Below, one piece after another: positions 1-12,100 of a stretch of DNA of 64,000 nt (its first letter is position 1; each line of letters opens with the position of its first letter). This stretch comes from Pogonophryne albipinna. Taxonomy: Eukaryota; Chordata; Actinopteri; Perciformes; Artedidraconidae. The DNA is taken from NCBI GenBank assembly GCA_028583405.1, contig CM053243.1, positions 24,082,867-24,146,866 of the forward strand, read 5' to 3'. Below the pieces are notes generated by a model. That model worked only from the letters and a program-made list of their open reading frames with translations. It ran no database searches and was not told where the DNA came from. Both the position numbers and the translations under genes were made by a program.

Positions 1-17
1 TGCTGTACGTGTTTCAG

Positions 18-181
18 AGCCGTGCAGGTGAACGCAGAGCCGGACTCAGACGTCTGGAATATTCTCTGCAGTGCTCCTTCTTCAGAGTATGAGAAGATCG
101 CTTTTGAGAATGGCATTACCGACCTGAGAGGGATGCTCAAGAGACTGAAGAAGATGAAGAAAGAGGAGAAGAAAAGTGCCG
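18..181 (+). CDS. mybpc3: mybpc3 exon: end of the M-motif
   Basis: The exon encodes the conserved C-terminal part of the MyBP-C motif between C1 and C2. It reads DVWNIL, then [20 protein letters not shown], then a basic run of Lys/Glu. In the family this tri-helix part of the M-domain binds myosin S2 and actin. The serine-rich phosphorylation loop normally lies in the exon before it, which is outside the window. The acceptor is tttcag at 12-17 and the donor is after base 181. Phase 1 at the donor rejoins the next exon as Ala-Phe-Thr-Lys-Lys. Confidence 0.9.
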
Positions 182-3100
182 GTTTGTCCAGAGTTGTTCC
201 TTATAGGCTGCACAATCAACAGTAAAGCGTTGACCCAAGTAACAGGTTTTTGCATTTCCTCATTCCCTCTGAAACTTAGCTTTCACCAAAAAGTTGGATC
301 CTGCTTACCAAGTGAAAAAGGGACATAAAATAAAACTGGCCATTGAGGTTGCCAATCAAGATGTTGAGGTGAAATGGCTGAAGAATGGAGTAGACCTTCA
401 TCCAACTGGAAGGTTAGATATTGATGATGGAAACTATTCCCCTTAACTCATTGCAAAATGCACAAATAACAAATACAGAATCACTGTTTGATGATGTTTA
501 TTTATATTCTCTTTTCTCTCCTACGTCTCGGCTTGGATTAACATCAACTTTCATTATATCCATAGCAAGTAAGTGTCGAATATCATAATAGTTCAAGCTC
601 TGTTACGGCCCTGGGAAAAAGTATTTACTATGAAAACATCTCCCTGGCCTTTGTTAAGGTACATATTTGAGAGTGTTGGCAACATGCGCTACCTCACCAT
701 CAACCACTGCTCGTTGGCAGACGATGCAGCATATAGCTGCGTGGTGGGGGAGGAGAAATGCACCACTGAGCTCTTTGTTCAAGGTATTGACAGTTTAGAG
801 AAATAACAAATCCCGATAATATCATGTTTGAGGGATGCAGTTCAATGTCTTGTGCTTATCTGCTTTCTGCAGAGCCTCCCATCACGATCGTGAAGAATCT
901 GGAGGATCAGATGGTGATGAATGGTGAACGGGTGGAGTTAATGTGTGAAGTCTCAGAGGAAGGAGCCAATGTGAAATGGTTAGATATTTTTCTTTACACT
1001 TACAAATCAACAGTCTGTTTGGAGTTACATTTTCACGCCATTAGATAATTAATCTTGAAGCTAAATCTGGTGTTACTGACATACTAAAATGCCATGACTG
1101 GATTGAAAAAAGTAGAATCAAACTTTATTTAAATTCAAAGCAAATGTTCAGCCAGCCTTACAGACTGTTTATTTCTTAGACACCCAGCAGATGGCATTTG
1201 AGTTTGTCATGTCCACAGACAGAGCTCTGTCTCTGTGACAGACTGCAGGCTGTAAATGATCACCTCAATGAAAAGGTCACGTGAGCATTTTAGTACTATA
1301 TGTCCCATGTGACCTTTATCTAAAGGAGAAAGTAGCTGCAAATGCTTAAGGGGCTTTGGTTTGAGTGCCAAATAATAAACATAATATTTATAATAATAAC
1401 ATTGAAATGTTAAAGGTGAAAAAGGCATACATTTATCATTGCAGAAAGTGTCATCTTGTATTGACAAAGCATCTATGCACAGTGTCAACATGTAATGTGC
1501 TCATAATTGTTACAAAGCACTTCTGATTATTATTATTATCATTACAATGATGTTTCTAGTCTCTGCAAGGATATTAAGATATGATGTTGGCTACATGTCA
1601 TGTTTATTGGGTTGCTAGGTTTCTAAGCTTTCACCCAAACATAACTTCAATGTGAAAAATAAGCTTTTTTAGTTGTCATCACTTCACCTAACAGGGGGGT
1701 TTCTGTCTCATAAAAGTAGTCATGGTGGGATATCATAACAACATGAGATGTGGGTGAAAGCTTTAAAGTAAAAGTATTAACCTGCTTTTTAAAGACCTGA
1801 CCAAAAGTTATATTAGGGAACTTTCATTACGCGTATAAGGAACACTACTCATGGTTGCTGTGTGACATTTTGTGCAGGGAGAAGGACGGTGTGGAATTGA
1901 CAAGAGACGAGTCTTTCAAGTACCGGTTCAAGAAAGACGGCTGCAAACATGTCCTGATCATTAATGAGGCCACGAAAGAAGACTGCGGACACTACAAGGT
2001 TAAAACCAACGGTGGCGAGTCTATGGCTGAAATACTGGTGCAGGGTGAGTGTCATGTGTGCAGAGTACAGTATAAGACACGTTTGCCAGTGATGAACGCT
2101 CCAAGTGTACATTCTCATACAATAGTGGCATGACTTTGCCTCTTCTGGCATGCTGTCTATCTTTGGGACACAGTAGCTCTTGGCCACATTATTCTGCCAA
2201 GGTTACTGCAGCCACGTCAATCCACATGCCATCTAAAGTTAGAAGAAGTAGACCACATTTCACCTGAAGGGCACAGGTGACCAAGTTTCTCTTTCTGGTG
2301 TGTTGTTGTGTTTATTTAATTCAACACAGCTTCATTCAAAAGCTGCATCATCATCATTGAAAGTCGAACCAAACTCTTTGTTGACGCTTGTAATGCTACA
2401 CTGTCATGATGCTCAGTGAACCGTTGCAGCAACCTTATCTTTAATTTGCTGCAAAAGTCTTCAATTTCTTAAGGGAAATTTCCCACAAGTATGACAAATT
2501 AAAGTCTTTATTTAATATAAAGACATGAGGTTTTATTATTAAATGATAGATTATCTTATCGAACTAAGTCAAGGATCTGCACTGGGCCCCTCACATTTTT
2601 TGGAGTGTGATTCTTTGATAATACCCTGACTCTTATTTTTTATTTTTACAATAATGTGAAGTTGTTAATGAATTAAAGTCGTGGCATGGTTTGCAGTTGT
2701 TTATGTTGGATCAATATGCTTAATTTCAATTCACAGGTGATCTAAACATGGTGGATGGGGACGGTTCAAACTCATCCGTACATGGACGTAGGCAAAATAA
2801 AACCCAAGCTAGTTTTACCCTCTTTGTTACCATTCAGTAACCATTTCATCTTAGTTCCATGATCTCATAGAGCAAAGGTTTTCATTATGAATAAATGGGA
2901 AATCATCACGTGACAGCCATCTTGACCTTTCCTTGTAGACGCTATCATTTAGTCCTGGTTATTTATTGAATATATATACTCTTACTTTTGAATATATATT
3001 CATGTGTATGTGTGATATGTGTGTGTGTGCGTGTGTGTCCAACACCTCAGTCCACAGCTGAACTCCCATTGTAGTACCATTCCCATCTTATGTGCCATCA

Positions 3101-6100
3101 CTGGCAGTGAGCTGATGTGAAACTCCTGTAACCTTTACAAGGAGCGTGGTGTGAGTTATCTCTCTCAGATAACAATTGATCTGGGATCACTTTAATAACT
3201 CCTGTATACATTATTTCGTAAGATATACAGTATTGAGCTGCTCCTGCATCTGGTCTTCATATCCTCCCACTTTATTGTCTACCCTAAATCCAATTAACTA
3301 TTCCCCTTGTGCCTGTTGCTAAGAGACAACACAAAAAGGCTACACAAAGATAATGAACACCCACCACTCTATCATATTATTACTAAATTATCCTCACATA
3401 CAATAGCTGCATCTGATTTTGTATCTCATTATCATCACACGTCTTCATCTCATTGCATCTTATTCTGCCTCCTGATACTGTAGCACCTCATCTGAAGGCC
3501 TCCGTAGTTTTCTATTATCTGAAATCTGAGTTCATGTGTTTTTTCCTGACCGTGTAGAGAAGGACCTGGAGGTCTACCAGAGCATTGCTGACCTCACAGT
3601 GAAGGCAAAAGATCAAGCGGTGTTCAAGTGTGAGGTGTCAGATGAGAAAGTGAGAGGAACCTGGTACAAGAACGGTGTGGAAGTCAAACCCGATGCCAGA
3701 GTAAATATCACGCACATTGGCAGGTGAGGACTCTCATACAAATGCTTTAAAAATGCTAAATATTTTCAATGAACTAAACTTCTGAACAAAAATGTAGGAA
3801 CCACAAACTGACCATTGATGACGTCAAACCAGAGGATGAGGGAGACTACACTTTTGTGCCAGATGGCCACGCTTTCAACCTTTCTGCTAAACTCAATTTC
3901 TTGGGTAATATTGATAGTTTTGCATTTACTATTCAAAATCAATATCATACATAGTTTCACAAGCTTAATTTTTCTCCAACAATTTATTCCTCTCTTCTTT
4001 CCTAGACGTGAAGATTGATTTTGTGCCACGCCAGGGTAAGACAAACTTACTCTCATGTAGTAAACCAAATGAAATTCAAGGGTCTGTTCATTTTAATCAT
4101 TACTCTCTTCCTCTATTAGATCCTCCTAAGATCCACCTGGACTGTATGGGCCGCACGGCCGATTCCACCATCGTGGTGGTCGCTGGCAACAAACTGCGTC
4201 TGGATGTCCCCATCACTGGAGACCCTGCTCCCACAGTGATCTGGACCAAAGGAGAGAAGGTAAAGCAGACAGATAGACTTATGTTATTCGTCAGCTGCAC
4301 TCTTCATCTGACATCTACTGTTTACCCAGAGCCAGTAGGTAAGTCTGAAAACTGAGCCTAAACTGAGCAAATTTAAACAATGTGCAATGGAATTATATTG
4401 TAATGCAAGCTCAGGATAATACAACTGTTTGGGTATTTAGCTACTAATGCATTCCTCGCTGCTAATAAATAAAGTACAATGCTACTAACAGAGAACAGAG
4501 AGGGTCGGTAACCCTCTCTGTTCCCTTTGGCTTTTACCGCTTTGCTCTGCTTGAATATAGGCTAGTTCTGTAAAACCTGACGGAGAAGAGACAGAAGGGC
4601 CGGCATCTTCTTGGACCCTGAAGCATGGGGAAGTAAGTGTGCATGTCCACTATCAATATATGCCTGTTCATACTAGACTGAAATACAAGACACCGACTGT
4701 AGTTTACTACCTCTTTGTACCTAAAGAAAGGGTATTGGATGTACAATTATAGCCAAGAGCATTTGACCTTATGTAAACTTGCAACTGTGTAACAAGTTGA
4801 CTTCAAGGCACAAGATAATTGATGGTGCGGCTACTTGACTGAACATGTTGTGGGTTCAATTGATTTACTGCCTTACTAGGAGAAAGATGAGGCTGCAGCA
4901 GTAACAATGACAAACAGAACCAGACAAATACACACAAGCATCTTTAAGGATGTATAAGTGCCCTTTTCTATTCATGTCAGTTTCACATAGCTTTAGAAAC
5001 ACAGTGCATGGGGTCCGTATTTATTCACGTCAATAAGGTAAGAGCCTGTTCTGAATCTCACTACGGACACACAGGTCACAGGAAACTGGGTAAGTATGTT
5101 TCTATAGAAAGGGACTATGTGAAACAATCTTTACTTTCATTGACCAACCAAATAAAGATAGATGATGTTGTGCTAGATTACTTTACATTTCCAGGAGGCG
5201 AAATCCAACAGGCACAGTGACAGTAGAGAAAAGTCCACCATATGTTAATGTAATTTGTTTTCCCTGCATGCTTATGGTTTCTATAAAGTTCATTTTAGTG
5301 ACTATTTACTGTCAACAGATCAATATATGTAATATTAATATATATTATTAGTTTTCAAGCTACTACTCAAGTGCCTATTCTCCATTTGCATGGTAAAATC
5401 TGGAGATTTGTGTTGTAGAGCTACTGAGATGAATGGATTAATCAATCAATTATCAACTATTAAAAAAACTGGCCACTATTTTTATAATCCTTTAGTTCTG
5501 TTTGGACAAAAAACTAATTTAACTAAAAAGTCAACATTTCTGACTGATTCTTGTTTTACTCCTCTATTATTTAAACTAAATATATTTGAATTGGGGGACA
5601 AATCAATACATTTGAGGACATAATTTGTTTGTTTTTTCTACCAAACACATCCCTTTATACCTCAAGAAAGTTGGTATTGAAATCCTTCAAAATGTGGCAT
5701 GATGTTAATTTACTACATGTAGTTTACCAGCGTCTTTACCTCTAGAACCTGCAACGCTACTATTGATCAGTTTCGTGTTTCTCAGTCCAGTAACTGTCCG
5801 TTGGTTGTCATTGTGTACGGCAGATCATCACAGAGGGAGACAGCAGGGTCCATGTTGAAACCACCAAAGGACACTGTATCTTCACCATCGAGGGGGCGGA
5901 GAGGCAGGACGAGGGATTATACTCTGTTGTGGTTCGAAACCCGGCCGGGGAGGACACTGCTGATATCAATGTGAAAGTTGTCGGTAAGACTGACCCCACT
6001 GCTAATAGAGAGGCTGTGGCTCAGTGGATAGTGTGCTGGACTTCGAATTAGGGGATAGAAAGTTTGAGTCCCACTGCAGTCAGCATGTCGTACACTTCAC

Positions 6101-9100
6101 CCCAAATTGCTCCTGTGGTGATTATCCACAGTATTGAGTATGTAAGTCGCTTTGGATAAAAGCGTCTAACAAATGACATGTAATGTAATGTCATTACCAC
6201 ACAAACAAATTAAAGTAGCAGCATCACTTCATGAAATCATAGAGCTAGAATGGCTTTAAATAATCCTAACAACTGTAAATCTCTTTGGTTGGATTTGTGT
6301 GTAAATATATGTGTCTTTTCTCTAAACACTTGCCATGTTTCCCCCAGATGTTCCAGACCCTCCCCAGACTCCCAGAGTCCTCAGCGTGGGGGAGGACTCC
6401 TGTGTGGTTCAGTGGGACCCCCCTCTTTTTGATGGTGGACAGCCAATTATTGGTAAAAAAAATGTTTAATTGTTCATATTATAGAGAAGTCTTCCCCTCC
6501 TTGTCTTGTTCTGAAAAGATAAGTGAATCAACATTTTAATTATCAGGCTATGTGCTGGAGAGGAAGAAGAAGAAGAGCTACAGGTGGATGAGACTGAACT
6601 TTGACCCTTACCCTGACACTACCTTTGAAGCCAAGCGGATGATTGAGGGGATGGAGTATGAGATGCGAGTCTATGCCGTCAACGGCATCGGCATGTCTCG
6701 CCACAGTCCAGCCTCACAGCCTTTCGTGCCAGTCGGTAAGTCTTTAGTTTTATACCAGCACCTATCACACGTGAAATGAGTCAATTAATCATTTTCCCAA
6801 ATTGCTCCACAACTGTTCCATACTAAAGATCATGCATGTATCAGTAGATTCAATCCAGAATCAGAATACTTTATTGTCAATTAAATTAAGATAAACGTAA
6901 ATTTGTCTTTGGCACTGGCAAGTAAAATAACACTCAACACACACACAATTAATACACACACAACAAAGGAAATGGCATCTCCATTTGAATAAGTGGCAGT
7001 CTTAATAAAAGTGCTGAGTGGTTTGTTCTTCAACTGGCTTGGGTACATTAAAATATCAGTAGTATGAAAAATAAATAATTTACTGTACATTACAATTAGG
7101 TGATAGTGTTGGTGGCAACATCTCCTAAGAAGGATCCTATTTTAAAATAAATACATTAAAATACATTTTAAATACTTTTTTTGTTACAACTGTCACACTA
7201 CAGTATCATGAAGATGATAATTAAGAGCTGCATTGTTAGACGGAGATGAAGTTGACGTGCCTCTTGGTGACTCTGGGTTGTGTCACGTTGCCTGCTTCGC
7301 ACAGTCTAAGGTTTCACTCTGGTTATGGGGCCTGGTTGATTTGTGGCCATGAGTGGACCGGGTCATGTTTGCTGTAGGTTTGTTGTAATCTAAGACGTCC
7401 GTGGATTGTCTGTGTAACACATATACACTAGGTTTCACATCCGTGATCCACAGGTCATTTCTGAGTTATGTCGGCTATGTGTTTCAGTCACATAGAATGC
7501 TTATATAAAGGTCTGTCCCTCACCACATGGACCAGATGTTGAGGAAAAAGCACAACAAAGTCATACAGTGTTAACTTGTTGAAGAGCGGCTGCTGCTCAG
7601 GTAGAGCAGGGTTGGTCATTCAAACATTACCATGCATTGGCAGCCTCTGACTGAACTGGTGGTAATTTTCAGTGCACAGGTTATGCTAGTAGTAGTAGCT
7701 GCTAATGTAGATCTTAATGACTAGCATCAAATGAAGGGGCCACAGAGGTCTGGAACATTCACTCTTTTCTAACTACACATCTCCAAACTTTAAATAATAT
7801 ATATCTTCTTACTTTGTCTTCATCCCTATCTGTTGTTGACTCAATAGACAACAATTGAGGCGATCCACCTTTACAGTTTCATTTGAAGTCACAAAAGGCT
7901 CTATACAGCTTTTTCTCACATATGCAGAACCATTTTACTAGACCTCTAAGCAGACATTTATGTGAAGAGTGGAGATCACCTTTAAGTACCTTTTTATGAT
8001 CGCTTCACTATCATCAGTGTTCGAGCTTGCTTGAGTGAATAATGGCACTTGAGGTACTGTAAAGGTTCAAATGCTGTGTATGCAGTCCAGAGAACCGTTC
8101 ATATCTACAACAGCATAGCATCATGTTGAGTCTAAAAAGCCTTATTGGTCTTATCAGATGACCTCTTTTTGATAATCATGCTCTTAAATCAGAGCACTGA
8201 TTTTTGAACTGTTCATATCTGCAGGAATAATGAATCAATATATTTAATAAACGTTCATTCTTGCTTATTAAGCAATTCATTTTTAATGTTAGATCATTTT
8301 TGATGGCTTTAAGAACTTTTTGATGAGGAATTTATCCATCCAATAGGTAATGAGGCTCAGGTTTTGATTGCCCCTTCTGACTTTTAAACTTTCATCTTGT
8401 AGTCTACTTGTTAATCGGAGATGAAACATCATTTTATCCAGATGGCCATTTGCCTGTAAGACAGCCTATTACTAAGGTATTCATGGCATCCCTCTCTATA
8501 AATAATGGCCTGGAAGCGCTCTGCTCTGCTTTGACCAGCTGTTTAACACAGAGAGGTTCACGCTACTGTGGAGGCATTGTTGTCCTTACAACATAGAGAA
8601 CGGAGAAGGTATGTGTGCACGAGAGAGAAAGACAGTATAGGTTAACGAGCGAGGCATCTGGTAGAAGAGGCACACACACTACTACTGGCTTCAGCAGCAG
8701 TACTGCTGCACACTGGGAAAGGATGGCAAAGCCTAAACTTCCAAAGACAGCGGAGAAGAAGCCAGTGAAGGAACTTGACGAAAAAGAGAAGCCAGTGGAG
8801 GCATCGGCAGAGGTGGAAGCCAGCAAGCCTGAGACAGAGACACATGCACCCCCTGTGGTCCAACAGGAAGAGGAAGCCAATGGTGAACCAGCCGCAGAGG
8901 CAGCGCCCAGCGGGGGACAGGGAGCTGCAGCTGAGGAAGAGACATCATCAGCAGAGGGTGTCCCCCCAACAGAGAGCGCTCCCCCGGCAGAGGTGACCCC
9001 TGTGGAGCCTGTTCCTGCTGCTGAGCCAGAGATAGAGCTACAACCTGTTGGTAGTAGGATTATTTACTCTGAGATTTAGATATGCATGTAGCATTTGGAA

Positions 9101-12100
9101 TGTTTTTATGTGACAGAAATGGGAAATGCATATCCCAGCCCCTCACTTTTCAGCAGTGTATGTGTTTGACATTGATAAGCCAGGTATAGTCATCACGCTG
9201 TAGATGATTTACTTTATAAACATATCTGAATGAGTTGTTTTGCCCTGCACCTTTTGTCCTTCCTGAGCTACTTTTAAAATAGTCTCTCCTTCTGTGAATT
9301 TAACAAACATGGAAACACTTGACCTTTGATTGATGTTCCCGTCGTTGGGTGGCACTGAATACTTAACCTGTGCCCTGTGACATGAAGTCCTGGCCTTAGT
9401 CAAAACAAGTCCACAACTAGAAATCATCACCTCCAGTAAGACCACATCTTGTCATCAAGTATTTGCAACAACATGGAAATTATGTGGTTGACTAAATATT
9501 ACCTTGGAAGTGTTGCCAACTGATGCAATTTTGGAGGATTCTTTACTAGCACCCTTCACCATGCACAACTAGTTGTAGTACGTGTTTGTTACCTGCCCTG
9601 AATCATCAAACTTCAAGCAGTAGTGAACTTGGGATGCACAGGCAGCGACATTTTGAACAAAATTGGTGAAATCCGGTAAACCAGAAGTTTAAGTAGCCCC
9701 ATTGCATGGACTGTGTTTGATATGATCGATCATTGGTATAATATCTTATTAGTAATTATGTATTTATTTATTAATTTAAAACTACATTATTATAAATAAT
9801 AATCCACAACCATAATTAATCTCTTGAAGGAAATGATATGTCCTTTCTCCCCCTCCATAATTACAGCTGACCCCCTACAGTTTCACAATACACATAATTA
9901 AGCTTGGTCCTAAATCCCAATGCTAAATAATGTGATAATAATATATATATATTTATATTCTTTTTATATCTTTACAACAAGGCATCTCACTATGTGCAGC
10001 AAACTTATTTTGTGACACTGGTTGTTTGTTTTTGGCACTTTTTTGGTGAAAGCAATGCTTGGGAAGTGGCTGATAAACCAAAGTAAACTTAAATCATGTC
10101 ATTTATCCACTATGAGACGGAAAGCGCAGCAGGCACTCAGACTTCGGCCCTGCTGTGGACTGCAGGTCGGTCAGACAGCTCATCTTTCCCGGGATGACGT
10201 ACGCAGGCTTACATGCTATTAGACTGATAACACAACCACACATCTCTGATAATGAAATTGATGTCGTCTCTGCTTTTATATGAATTAGGACGGTTGCCAA
10301 GATCAAGCAGTCTATTGTTAGATGTCATCTATCCTCATTTACGTCACTCTAAGTTAAACTTCAATTATCTTTTCTGTTGCCTGAAGGTAAGTACTAAGGA
10401 GCCATCACAAAATGTTTTGTTACTCAACATAATTTGCTCATTCCTAATCAGGTTTGTCCACCTGTTCAGTAATTCATCCTGAAAGCATTTCCCTAATGCT
10501 GTTAGTGACTAACAGAGACATTTATCTGTCTTCTGTCTGACTCTCAGCACCAACAAGTGAGCCCATCGGACTGTGTGTGGACGACATCAGTGACACTACT
10601 ATCTCGCTGAAGTGGCGTCCGCCTGAGAGGATCGGCTCCGTTGAACTCAAGGGTTATGGGGTTGAGTACTGCAAGGAGGGCAGTAAGTGCTGGAGCCAAC
10701 CACCTGCATGCGTCTTTATACTTTACACCAGCAATTAATCCCAGTATAATGTTGAAACAGCCCACACAGGACAGATTAGCAAAATCTATAGTCAGTAAGG
10801 ATAACATCTAATTGCCTAAAATCTGTGTCTTTACCAACAGGTTCCTAATAAAGAACAGACATAATACATAAAATATGTCTTTTAAATAATTAAACTAAAA
10901 ATAAAACTTAAAAAAAAATCTGGATCAGTTTATTAAAACGCATAACCTCTCACACAACCCCAGTCACCCCTCCAGACAGTTTAACCTATTTGCAACATGT
11001 AAACAAAGTTAATTAATTAATGTTAGACTTCAGAATCTGTTAGCTAAGAGCAACCAGTCAGACAAAATGAAATGCAAGAGGCATTAACGTTTTCATGCTT
11101 CTTTTAACATGTCAGTGTAGATTAATAGATAAGCCCACTTTCTTGCAATTCATTTGGCTTTAGGGATGCTTCTAGGCAGACAGCAGGATGATTATATGAT
11201 CACATTAACCTTTGTAATGACTGGTATTAAAGTTATAAATGGTGTGGATTTCATTTGCTGTTATGAACAGTTTTTTCTGTCGTTGCTTTCTATCACAGCG
11301 GATGAATGGATACCAGCCATTCAGGGTCTGACTGACCGGACGTCATTGATGATCAGAGATCTCACCACCGGAGACAAGCTGCTGTTCCGTGTGCGGGCCT
11401 TCAACATGGCGGGGCCGAGCGCCGCCTCCACTCTGGCCCAGCCTGTTACCATCAGAGAGATAATGCGTCAGTGTTTTCAGATAGGAGTAACTGTGACATC
11501 TTTCTGTCTACCAATACGCATCATATAGCTAAATATCTTTCCTAAATTAAACTCATCCTAGAGTCTTGATCTTCTTTCATTATTCATTCCCGCCTTACAT
11601 TTTGCTGTGTTTTTTTCTTTCTCAGAACGTCCTAGAATTATGATCCCCAGAAATCTGCGTCAGACTCTCGTCAAGACAGTTGGAGACACTGTTAACCTTA
11701 TGATCAAATTTCAGGTGCAGTAGGCAGTATAAACCTTCTCAAAACCATCATTCAAATAGCGAGATGCTTTACTAATAACGTTAAGAAAAGTAAAGACCAT
11801 TTGAAAAAATGTATTTTTGTTATTCAGCTATTTGCTATTTATTCTAAATGATGTATATGCATATAATAACTTAAATGATGTGGGTGCACAAATAACATTT
11901 TAATGTGTTTCTTTAAATTGGCTTTGTTTGTAAATGTGATGCCAAGAAGATATCTTATCGTATTTGGGATGGTTGACTTCAAATAACCAAAAGAGGACAT
12001 TAAGACTGTTCTTCTCGTCTTACAGGGTAAGCCCAGGCCAAAGGTCATTTGGAGCAAAGACGGGGAGCCTCTGAGTCCTACATTCGCCAGTGTGAGGAAC

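Noticed and set aside
6008..6090. tRNA-like sequence with A and B boxes
   Set aside because: No closed acceptor stem, and it is followed by the SINE body; it is a retroposon head.
10252..10482. Possible extra exon ending at CTGAAG|GTAAGTAC
   Set aside because: The donor is good, but no matching domain text is present and no coding sequence is missing between C6 and C7.
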